Origin: Clostridium_B lapidicellarium
GTDB lineage: Bacteria; Bacillota; Clostridia; Clostridiales; Clostridiaceae
DNA length: 13,779 nucleotides
NCBI RefSeq assembly: GCF_041224415.1
Contig: NZ_JBGFFE010000039.1
Span: forward strand, 1-13,779
Reading direction: 5' to 3'
How positions within the stretch are numbered: the first letter of the stretch is position 1; every line of letters begins with the position of its first letter. The translations under genes were made by a program, and so were the position numbers. The notes beneath the pieces were generated by a model. The model was not told the origin of the DNA and ran no database searches. It saw only the letters and a list, made by a program, of their open reading frames with translations. This document shows, one piece after another, positions 1 through 6,382 of this stretch.

Positions 1-45
1 ATAAAGTTCTATGAGAAGCTGGCAAAGGTTGAAGTAACAAAATAA
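1..45 (+). CDS. C-terminal end of an upstream gene (partial)
   Basis: An open frame enters from the left edge and ends at a TAA at 43-45, encoding the tail IKFYEKLAKVEVTK. Too little is present to assign a family. A strong hairpin terminator follows 15 bases later, which supports this being the genuine 3' end of a plus-strand gene or operon. Confidence 0.5.
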   Translation: MKFYEKLAKVEVTK

Positions 46-60
46 ATTATAATATAAAAG

Positions 61-96
61 TAGACATGGGTTTGATAACCTGTTGTCTATTTTTTT
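61..96 (+). terminator. Rho-independent terminator
   Basis: TAGACA (61-66) pairs with TGTCTA (84-89). Inside it, GGGTT pairs with AACCT, with one G-U pair, around a TGAT loop. A run of seven T follows at 90-96. It closes the gene ending at 45 and isolates the sugar-acid island from upstream transcription. Confidence 0.85.
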
Positions 97-107
97 GTTA
101 AAAAATA

Positions 108-194
108 TTTATGCATATACATGAAAAAAACTCTTGATAACGATTAAAATTTGTGCAGGTGAATATTGTAACGGTTGTCGAAAAATATGATAAT
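108..194 (+). promoter_or_regulatory. Shared activator-type promoter module, copy 1 (GntP-family permease)
   Basis: TTTATGCA at 108-115 and TTTGTGCA at 150-157 lie 42 bp apart. The second box continues as GG-TGAATATTG into a weak -35 TTGTAA (166-171). A 17-bp spacer then leads to a good -10 GATAAT (189-194). The whole stretch aligns without gaps to the module before garR (13466-13552), and its downstream half aligns to the modules before garK and gudD. A weak -35 with a conserved box touching it is typical of an activator-dependent sigma-A promoter. The regulator itself is not in the window. A CdaR/SdaR-type sugar-diacid activator is a reasonable guess from the gene content only. Confidence 0.75.
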
Positions 195-257
195 AAAAAT
201 ACAAAGTAATTCAAAAATTATAGAGGTCATATTGTGTTTACAGTAGGTACAAAATGT

Positions 258-271
258 AGTAAACGTTATTA
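258..271 (+). promoter_or_regulatory. cre-like site (candidate CcpA operator) in the permease leader
   Basis: AGTAAACGTTATTA matches the Firmicute cre consensus TGWAANCGNTNWCA except at positions 1 and 13. It lies about 65 bases downstream of the predicted -10, a position suited to roadblock catabolite repression. A related sequence is found in the garK leader at 1973-1986. It overlaps one arm of an inverted repeat (GTTTAC 236-241 and GTAAAC 259-264), so the dyad could be the real signal instead. Confidence 0.3.
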
Positions 272-346
272 AAATATATGCTATCTATAATAATATAAAA
301 AATTTTACTAATATTTTTACTATTTTAATAGTTGGGGGGAATTTTA

Positions 347-1672
347 ATGGCTTTAGTTATAGTTGGCATGGGAGTAGCTTTGCTTTTAATATTAATGATA
401 CCATGTAAACTAAATGGATTTATGTCTTTAATACTGGTTTCTTTATTTGTTGGTGTTATGGAAGGTATGCCACTTACTAGTGTAACTGATTCTATGTATA
501 AAGGTATAGGTGGTCAGTTGAACGATCTTATCTTAATACTTGGATTTGGTGCTATGCTTGGAAGACTTATGTCAGATTGTGGGGCTGGACAAAGGATAGC
601 AAAAACATTGATAAATAAATTTGGAATAAAAAGAGTTCAATGGGCTATGCTTATTACATCAATTATAGTTGGAATTTCGATGTTTTATGAGGCAGGTTTT
701 ATACTTTTAATACCTATAATATACAGTGTAGTTAAAGAAACTAAATTTCCATTGATGTACATAGGTTTTCCTGCATCCGTTGCATTATCTGTGTGTCATA
801 GTTTCCTTCCGCCTCACCCAGGTCCAACACTTGTAGCAAATTCTTTTAATGCAAGTATAGGCAAAACTTTGTTATTTGGGCTTCTTATTGCGATACCTGG
901 TGCTATAATTGTTGGAATTTTCTTTTCTAAGACTTCGATTATAAAAAATGCGAAAACAAAGATACCTGAAGGGCTTACTACAAGTAAATTGTTTAAGGAT
1001 GAGGAAATGCCAAGTTTCGGTAAGAGTGTATTTACTGCACTTATTCCTGTAATTTTAATAGCTATTGCTGAATTTTGTGGAGTATTTCTTCCTAAGGATT
1101 CTGTAGCACTAAAATATATTAAGTTCTTTGGAGATGCACCTATAGCTTTGATGATATCTGTAATTATTGCTATATTTACTTTTGGTTTTGGTTGTAATAG
1201 AAAAATGGATGAAATAGCAAAAAGTATGAGTGAGTCAGTAAAAGCTATAGCAATGATAATTTTGATTATAGGAGCAGGAGGGGCATTTAAACAGGTGCTT
1301 GTAGATTCAGGAGTAGGTAATACAATAGTAGCCATTACAAAAAATCTAAATGTATCTCCTATAGTACTTACATGGCTTATTGCAGCGTTACTCAGGACTG
1401 CACTCGGTTCAGCTACTGTGGCTGTAACTGCTGCTGCTGGATTGGCTGGACCTCTTGTAGTTGCTTCTGGTTTAAATCCTTGTCTTATGGTATTGGCAAC
1501 TACTACAGGAAGTATATTTGCATCTCATGTAAATGATCCTGGATTTTGGATGTATAAGGAATATTTTGGACTGTCAGTAAGTGATGCAATAAAAACTAGA
1601 ACAAGTTATACATGTATACTTTCTGTAATAGGTTTAATTGGAGTGTTGCTTTTAAATATATTTGTCCATTAG
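347..1672 (+). CDS. GntP-family proton-coupled sugar-acid permease
   Basis: A 441-residue integral membrane protein, the usual length for GntP transporters. Hydrophobic segments run throughout. Family hallmarks are visible: the YEAGF-LLIPI segment near residue 115, PPHPGP at 155-160, the Ser/Ala/Thr-rich stretch SATVAVTAAAG in the C-terminal half, and HVNDPGFWM from about residue 394. ATG 347 is chosen as the start because a G-rich ribosome binding site (334-339) sits 7 bases before it. An in-frame TTG at 332 would place that site inside the gene. The family carries gluconate and related aldonates, and some neighbours of glycerate kinases probably carry glycerate. Next to garK, D-glycerate or a hexarate is the likely cargo, but the sequence does not decide this. 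It has its own copy of the shared promoter module and a leader of roughly 145 bases. Confidence 0.9.
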   Translation: MALVIVGMGVALLLILMIPCKLNGFMSLILVSLFVGVMEGMPLTSVTDSMYKGIGGQLNDLILILGFGAMLGRLMSDCGAGQRIAKTLINKFGIKRVQWAMLITSIIVGISMFYEAGFILLIPIIYSVVKETKFPLMYIGFPASVALSVCHSFLPPHPGPTLVANSFNASIGKTLLFGLLIAIPGAIIVGIFFSKTSIIKNAKTKIPEGLTTSKLFKDEEMPSFGKSVFTALIPVILIAIAEFCGVFLPKDSVALKYIKFFGDAPIALMISVIIAIFTFGFGCNRKMDEIAKSMSESVKAIAMIILIIGAGGAFKQVLVDSGVGNTIVAITKNLNVSPIVLTWLIAALLRTALGSATVAVTAAAGLAGPLVVASGLNPCLMVLATTTGSIFASHVNDPGFWMYKEYFGLSVSDAIKTRTSYTCILSVIGLIGVLLLNIFVH

Positions 1673-1719
1673 ATACATTAGATTGATTATTTATCTTCAA
1701 TTTGTAATTTAAATATAAG

Positions 1720-1755
1720 GATCCAATTCTTCTATACTAAAGTTAGGATTGGATC
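1720..1755 (+). terminator. Hairpin after the permease gene, possible terminator
   Basis: GATCCAAT (1720-1727) pairs perfectly with ATTGGATC (1748-1755) around a 20-base loop, 47 bases after the permease stop codon. No clean T-run follows, so it may be a weak terminator or an RNA-stabilising 3' hairpin. The rest of the 1673-2014 gap holds only AT-rich sequence and the garK promoter module. Confidence 0.35.
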
Positions 1756-1869
1756 AAGAAGTTCTTTGACTTTTGCGGACAACTACATACAATTGAATAA
1801 ATAGAAACACTCCAAAATATTTTTAAGTAGTTGAAAATATATATAATCTATTAATTTCATAATATATAA

Positions 1870-1957
1870 GTTATGCAAATAAATAAAAAATAATTTTTTA
1901 TTTATAAGTAAGTTTGTGCAACTGAATATTGCTTGAAATATTTAAAAATATCATAAT
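1870..1957 (+). promoter_or_regulatory. Shared activator-type promoter module, copy 2 (garK)
   Basis: GTTATGCA (1870-1877) and TTTGTGCA (1913-1920) are 43 bp apart. The second continues as AC-TGAATATTG into -35 TTGCTT (1929-1934), a 17-bp spacer and -10 CATAAT (1952-1957). From 1913 onward it lines up base for base, without gaps, with copies 1, 3 and 4. A transcript start near 1964 would give a leader of about 50 bases before garK. Confidence 0.75.
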
Positions 1958-1972
1958 ATAAAAAGTTGTAAA

Positions 1973-1986
1973 AGTAAGCGTTAATT
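1973..1986 (+). promoter_or_regulatory. Degenerate cre-like site in the garK leader
   Basis: AGTAAGCGTTAATT shares the GTAA-R-CGTTA core with the sequence at 258-271 but deviates from the cre consensus at three positions. It sits between the predicted transcription start and the ribosome binding site. It is reported because of its similarity to the first site and its equivalent placement, not on its own strength. Confidence 0.2.
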
Positions 1987-2014
1987 TAATAGAGCGACAT
2001 TGGAGGGTTCAAAT

Positions 2015-3163
2015 ATGAAGAAACATTTAAACATTTTATTAGCACCAGATTCATTTAAAGAAAGTATGACCGCAAAAGAAGTATGTGATGCGATGGAACT
2101 AGGAATTAAGAGAGCCGATGAAAATATTAATTGTATAAAAGTTCCCATGGCAGATGGTGGAGAAGGTACGATGCAGTCACTTGTGGATGCTACTTGTGGC
2201 AAAATATATAAAATAAAAGTAATGGGACCGCTTGGTAATGCAATAGAAGCAGAATATGGAATTCTAGGAGATGGGGAAACTGGAATAATAGAGATGGCAA
2301 GTGCAAGTGGTATAACTCTGGTGCCTGAAAATAGAAGGAATCCTCTTATAACGACAACTTACGGTACGGGCCAGCTTATAAAAGATTGCCTTGATAAGGG
2401 GGCAAAAAAACTTCTTGTAGGAATAGGTGGAAGTTCCACAAATGATGGTGGAGTCGGTGCAATTCAAGCACTGGGTGGTAAGTTCAAGGATAGATTCGGA
2501 AAAGAAATTGGATTTGGCGGTGGAGAACTTGGCAAAATTGATAATATAGATTTAAGTGAACTTGATCCGAGACTTAATAATATGAAAGTTGAAGTTGCCT
2601 GTGATGTTGCAAATCCACTATGTGGTGATAATGGAGCATCAAATATATTTGGACCTCAAAAAGGTGCGACGAAAGAAATGATAAAAATACTCGATGACAA
2701 TTTAAGACATTATGCAGATATAATTAATAAACAGCTTAATATAGATGTAGCGGAGATTCCAGGAGCCGGGGCAGCTGGTGGGCTTGGTGCAGGGCTTATG
2801 GTTTTTATGGGAGGGAAACTTGAAAAAGGAATCGATATAGTTATCAAGTATTCAGGATGTGAAGAAAAAGTAAAAAAAGCAGATTTGGTTTTTACGGGCG
2901 AAGGAAGTATAGATTTTCAGACACAATATGGGAAAACACCAATGGGGGTTGCAGCAATAGCAAAAAAATATAATAAACCTGTAATTGCTTTTGCAGGAAA
3001 TATTGGAGACAATATAGATGTCCTTTATGATCTTGGCATAGATGCAATTTTTAGTATTGTCCATAGGGCATCTAATTTGAACGATGCAATAAAAGACGGT
3101 AAGATAAATATGGAAAAAACAGTTAATAATGTAATACGGCTTATAAAATTAAGAATTATATAA
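2015..3163 (+). CDS. garK: Glycerate kinase (GarK/GlxK type)
   Basis: A 382-residue cytoplasmic kinase that phosphorylates glycerate with ATP, most likely to 2-phosphoglycerate as in E. coli GarK, feeding lower glycolysis. Family signatures are clear: N-terminal LAPDSFKES at residues 9-17, MADGGEGT at 45-52, the glycine-rich GIGGSSTNDGG at 136-146, and the GAGAAGGLGAGL stretch in the second half. Length matches the family (about 380). ATG 2015 is preceded by GGAGGG (2002-2007) at good spacing, so the in-frame TTG at 2000 is rejected. It is the last step of the glucarate/galactarate pathway supplied by gudD, garD and garR in this window, and has its own copy of the shared promoter module. No convincing terminator follows, so some transcription may continue into the gene at 3327. 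Confidence 0.93.
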   Translation: MKKHLNILLAPDSFKESMTAKEVCDAMELGIKRADENINCIKVPMADGGEGTMQSLVDATCGKIYKIKVMGPLGNAIEAEYGILGDGETGIIEMASASGITLVPENRRNPLITTTYGTGQLIKDCLDKGAKKLLVGIGGSSTNDGGVGAIQALGGKFKDRFGKEIGFGGGELGKIDNIDLSELDPRLNNMKVEVACDVANPLCGDNGASNIFGPQKGATKEMIKILDDNLRHYADIINKQLNIDVAEIPGAGAAGGLGAGLMVFMGGKLEKGIDIVIKYSGCEEKVKKADLVFTGEGSIDFQTQYGKTPMGVAAIAKKYNKPVIAFAGNIGDNIDVLYDLGIDAIFSIVHRASNLNDAIKDGKINMEKTVNNVIRLIKLRII

Positions 3164-3252
3164 AGTGTATGTGTTACGGAAAAAATGTCATTGTACTTAT
3201 TTCTTTTAATAAATAAAGAATCAAATTTAATTCATTTGGCAATAGAGAAAAA

Positions 3253-3281
3253 TTGACAAGTGTCATAAATAGAAATAAAGG
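3253..3281 (+). promoter_or_regulatory. Candidate promoter and 12-bp dyad before the redox/racemase operon
   Basis: A perfect -35 TTGACA (3253-3258) lies inside the dyad TGACA-AG-TGTCA (3254-3265). At 16-17 bp downstream only a poor -10 (ATAAAG or TAAAGG) is seen. The shared module found before the other units is absent. This may be a separately regulated promoter in which a repressor covers the -35. Equally, the operon could be read through from garK. Confidence 0.35.
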
Positions 3282-3326
3282 TTATTGAAATATTTTATAA
3301 AAACTAATTAGGTGGCGATTTTAAAG

Positions 3327-4781
3327 TTGAAGGATATATATGATATTTTAATTATTGGTGGAGGAGTAGTTGGGAGTGCCATTGCAAGAGAATTTTCAAG
3401 ATATGAATTAAAAATAGGTGTTTTGGAAAAGGAACCTGATGTTTGTTGTGGAACTAGTGGAAGAAATACGGGAATGCTTCATGCAGGTTTTACTTATAGA
3501 CATGGTTCGTTAAAAGCACAATGTGCCATTGAGGGGAATAAGGAGTTTGATTCTGTAGCAAAGGAACTTGACGTACCATTTAAAAGGACTGGAAAACTTG
3601 TTATAGGATTTACAGATAGAGATATGCAGAGCCTCCTTAAATATAAAAAACTTGGAGAATTGAATGGAGTTGAAGGTCTTAAAATAATTGATAAGAGTAC
3701 AATAAATAAACTTGATCCTAGTGCAGGAGGTGAGTTCGCAATGTATTCGCCTGCAAGTGGGATATTGAACCCATTTGAATATACCATAGCTCTTGCAGAA
3801 AATGCACATCAAAATGGAGTTGAGTACTATTTTGATAGTAGAGTTATAGATATAGCGAAAAAAAATGATATATTTAAAATAAAAACCATTTCAAAAACTT
3901 TTTATACAAAGTGGGTAATAAATTCTGCGGGATTGAATTCAGATGTTATATCAGAAATGCTTGGGATACCAGGTTATAAGTTAAAAGGATTTAAGGGCGA
4001 ATACTATGTACTTGATAAAAAAGCTGGAAAATTTATGAATATGCCTATTTATCCAGCTCCTAATGAAAAAGGAGGATTTGGTGTACATGCTACGCCGACT
4101 GTAGATGGAAATATATTAATAGGACCTAGTTCTGAAATAGTTTATGATTTTGAAGATTATGGTGTAACAGCTCCTATAATGAATAAATTAATTGCTGAAG
4201 GAAAAAAGATATTCAAAAATCTTAAAAGAGAATATTTTATTAGGAACTTTTCGGGAATAAGACCTAAACTTGTGGATAAAAAAACTGGAGAAGTACAGGA
4301 TTTTGTCCTTGAGATGAGAGAAGATGTACCTAATGTTATAAATCTTGTTGGTATAGAGTCTCCTGGACTTACAAGTGCACTTCCACTTGCACGAAGGGCG
4401 GTAGCGTTATTTAATAAAAAAGAAAAATTAATTCCAAATAAAACTTTTAATCCGAAAAGAAAGGGAATTCTTAAATTTTCGGAACAGGATGATAGTGTAA
4501 AAGAGAAACTTATAAAGAGTGACAGTGACTATGGGAAGATCATATGCAGATGTGAAAATGTTACAAAAGCAGAAATAATACAAGCTGTTCATAACTGTCT
4601 TGGAGTGGATTCAATTACTGGGATAAAAAATAGAACACGTGCTATGATGGGAAGATGTCAGGGTGGATATTGTCAGACCAGAATAGCTGAAATAATTGGG
4701 AAGGAAAAACATAAATCAGAGAAAAAGATATTATATTCACGAAGTGGATCTTATATGTTTGTGGGAAAGGTGAGAAAATAA
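3327..4781 (+). CDS. FAD-dependent 2-hydroxyacid or glycerol-3-phosphate-type dehydrogenase with C-terminal [2Fe-2S] domain
   Basis: A 484-residue protein. It opens with an FAD-binding ILIIGGGVVG loop (about residues 7-16), followed by a DAO-fold domain. The segment TSGRNTGMLHAGFTY is closer to the LhgO (L-2-hydroxyglutarate oxidase) motif than to classical GlpA. The C-terminal BFD-like domain has cysteines at 407, 409, 444 and 449 (CxC, then CxxxxC), the expected [2Fe-2S] pattern. Start: TTG 3327 is preferred because AGGTGG (3310-3315) lies 11 bases upstream. The in-frame GTG at 3312 lies inside that site and has none of its own. The stop overlaps the next ATG by one base (TAATG). Such three-gene sets are usually annotated as anaerobic glycerol-3-phosphate dehydrogenase, but there is no glycerol kinase here. 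I infer a 2-hydroxyacid substrate such as glycerate. Confidence 0.8.
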   Translation: MKDIYDILIIGGGVVGSAIAREFSRYELKIGVLEKEPDVCCGTSGRNTGMLHAGFTYRHGSLKAQCAIEGNKEFDSVAKELDVPFKRTGKLVIGFTDRDMQSLLKYKKLGELNGVEGLKIIDKSTINKLDPSAGGEFAMYSPASGILNPFEYTIALAENAHQNGVEYYFDSRVIDIAKKNDIFKIKTISKTFYTKWVINSAGLNSDVISEMLGIPGYKLKGFKGEYYVLDKKAGKFMNMPIYPAPNEKGGFGVHATPTVDGNILIGPSSEIVYDFEDYGVTAPIMNKLIAEGKKIFKNLKREYFIRNFSGIRPKLVDKKTGEVQDFVLEMREDVPNVINLVGIESPGLTSALPLARRAVALFNKKEKLIPNKTFNPKRKGILKFSEQDDSVKEKLIKSDSDYGKIICRCENVTKAEIIQAVHNCLGVDSITGIKNRTRAMMGRCQGGYCQTRIAEIIGKEKHKSEKKILYSRSGSYMFVGKVRK

Positions 4782-6019
4782 TGGCTTTCATAAAAAAAGA
4801 TGTTGTAATTGTAGGTGGAGGTCCTGCGGGACTTGCAACAGCTGTAGAGCTTAGGAACAAAGGTATCAAGAATATTGTAATCGTTGAAAGAGAAAAACAA
4901 CTTGGAGGTATTTTAAAACAGTGTATCCATGATGGTTTTGGACTCACTAGATTTAAAAAAACTCTATCAGGACCTGAATATGCTCAGTTATTTATAGATA
5001 GGGTTGACGAGCTTAATATTGAATATATTACGGATGCTACAGTGATTGATATTACTCCTGAAAAAATTGTTACTGTTGTATCTAAGAAAGGTCTTTTAAA
5101 ATATAAAGCTAAAGCAGTTGCACTTGCCATGGGATGCAGGGAAAGGACAAGAGGTGCAATTGGCATTCCGGGTACGAGACCTGCAGGAGTATATAGTGCA
5201 GGAGTTGCTCAGGCTTATGTTAATCTATACAACAAGATGATAGGAAAAGAAATTGTGATACTTGGCTCAGGTGATATTGGCATGATAATGGCCAGAAGAA
5301 TGAAACTTGAAGGAGCAAATGTAAAAGCTGTTTTTGAAATACAATCATACCCAAGTGGATTGCCGAGAAACATTGAGCAGTGTCTCAATGATTATAATAT
5401 TCCGTTGTATTTGAGTCATACTATTACTAAAATTAAAGGGAATTCTAGGCTTGAAGGGGTCACTGTGTGTAAAGTGGATAAGAATATGAAGCCTATACTT
5501 GGAACAGAAAAGTATTATAAGTGTGATACACTTATACTTTCAGTTGGTCTTATACCTGAAAATGAAATTTCATTGTCTGCAAATGTTAGCCTTGATAATA
5601 GAACAAAAGGTGCTGTTGTTGATGAAAATTATCAAACAGATGTTGGTGGAATATTTGCAGCAGGAAATGTACTTCATGTACATGATGTTGTTGATTTTGT
5701 GTCCCTTGAAGCAGAGAAGCTTGCTGATTCAATAGCAGAATATGTAAATGGAAAAGTATTTTATAAACCTTGTATAAATATAAATGCAGGTGATAATGTA
5801 GGGAGTGCAGTGCCACAGAAAATAAGTGGTAAAAAAGATTTCAGCATTTCCATGAGGGTAAAAAAACCGATGAAAAACTGTGAAATTGATATTATACAAT
5901 CCGGACAAGTTATTAAGGCTGTGAAATTGAAAAAGGTGATACCTGCAAAAATGATTCAAATTGGATTGAAGAAAGAAGATATAAAATCTATGAGCAATAT
6001 AGAGGTGATCGCAAAATGA
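4781..6019 (+). CDS. FAD/NAD(P)-dependent pyridine nucleotide-disulfide-type oxidoreductase
   Basis: A 412-residue two-dinucleotide-domain flavoprotein. FAD-binding VVIVGGGPAG is at residues 8-17, a CRERTR segment comes before the second domain, NAD-binding ILGSGDIG ends at 167, and the second FAD contact GIFAAGN is at about 290-296. A cysteine in LKQCIHDGFG is typical of this subgroup. The role is probably to pass electrons between NAD(P)H and the dehydrogenase encoded just upstream, as the second subunit of a GlpA-like complex. The start ATG overlaps the previous stop by one base with AAAGGTGAG at good spacing. The end overlaps the next gene by four bases (ATGA). Such overlaps imply coupled translation and fixed subunit ratios. 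Confidence 0.85.
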   Translation: MAFIKKDVVIVGGGPAGLATAVELRNKGIKNIVIVEREKQLGGILKQCIHDGFGLTRFKKTLSGPEYAQLFIDRVDELNIEYITDATVIDITPEKIVTVVSKKGLLKYKAKAVALAMGCRERTRGAIGIPGTRPAGVYSAGVAQAYVNLYNKMIGKEIVILGSGDIGMIMARRMKLEGANVKAVFEIQSYPSGLPRNIEQCLNDYNIPLYLSHTITKIKGNSRLEGVTVCKVDKNMKPILGTEKYYKCDTLILSVGLIPENEISLSANVSLDNRTKGAVVDENYQTDVGGIFAAGNVLHVHDVVDFVSLEAEKLADSIAEYVNGKVFYKPCININAGDNVGSAVPQKISGKKDFSISMRVKKPMKNCEIDIIQSGQVIKAVKLKKVIPAKMIQIGLKKEDIKSMSNIEVIAK

Positions 6020-6381
6020 TAAAAGAGTACACCTGTATAATATGTCCTAATGGATGTGAGATAGAGGTTGATATTGAAAAAGAAAAACCGATTTCAATTA
6101 AAGGTGCGTCTTGTAAAAAAGGAGAAAAATACGTAAAAATGGAAATTGTAGATCCTAGAAGAACAATTACAACGTCGGTCCTTGTAGAAAATGGAGTTGT
6201 GCCACTTGTGAGCATAAGACTTACAAATCCAATACCTAAGGCTTATATATTTAAAGTAATGGATAAGATTAAAAGTATAAAAGTAAAAGCACCGATTAAA
6301 ATAGGTCAAGTTATAGTGAATAATATATTTGGACTTGGCAGTGATCTTATTGCCACAAAAAATGTGAAAGTAAGTGAGTGA
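6016..6381 (+). CDS. DUF1667 small iron-sulfur-type subunit
   Basis: A 121-residue protein beginning MIKEYTCIICPNGCEI. Cysteines at 7, 10 and 14 (CxxCxxxC) plus C33 in ASCKKG give a four-cysteine set suited to an Fe-S cluster or zinc. No transmembrane segment is apparent. DUF1667 genes are repeatedly found directly after an FAD dehydrogenase plus FAD/NAD oxidoreductase pair, and the ATGA overlap here repeats that arrangement. It is therefore likely a third subunit or electron-transfer adaptor. The biochemical role is not established to my knowledge. Confidence 0.85.
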   Translation: MIKEYTCIICPNGCEIEVDIEKEKPISIKGASCKKGEKYVKMEIVDPRRTITTSVLVENGVVPLVSIRLTNPIPKAYIFKVMDKIKSIKVKAPIKIGQVIVNNIFGLGSDLIATKNVKVSE

Positions 6382-6382
6382 T

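Noticed and set aside
150..172. TTTGTGCA...TTG considered as a sigma-54 (-24/-12) promoter.
   Set aside because: The GG and GC dinucleotides are not present at the required 10-base separation, whereas a sigma-A -35/-10 pair with 17-bp spacing fits all four copies.
332..346. TTG start for the permease gene, five codons upstream of ATG 347.
   Set aside because: It would place the G-rich ribosome binding site inside the coding region. ATG 347 has correct spacing.
814..1335. Long open frames on the minus strand and in other frames opposite the real genes (for example 814-1335, 7759-8109, 9144-9545, 12737-13057).
   Set aside because: They lie entirely within well-supported genes, lack ribosome binding sites and have no recognisable protein features.
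2000..2014. TTG start for glycerate kinase.
   Set aside because: GGAGGG at 2002-2007 is the ribosome binding site for ATG 2015.
3327..6381. Straight annotation as anaerobic glycerol-3-phosphate dehydrogenase GlpABC.
   Set aside because: No glpK or glpF nearby, an LhgO-like active-site motif, and a hydroxyacid racemase in the same operon. The general family is kept but the substrate left open.
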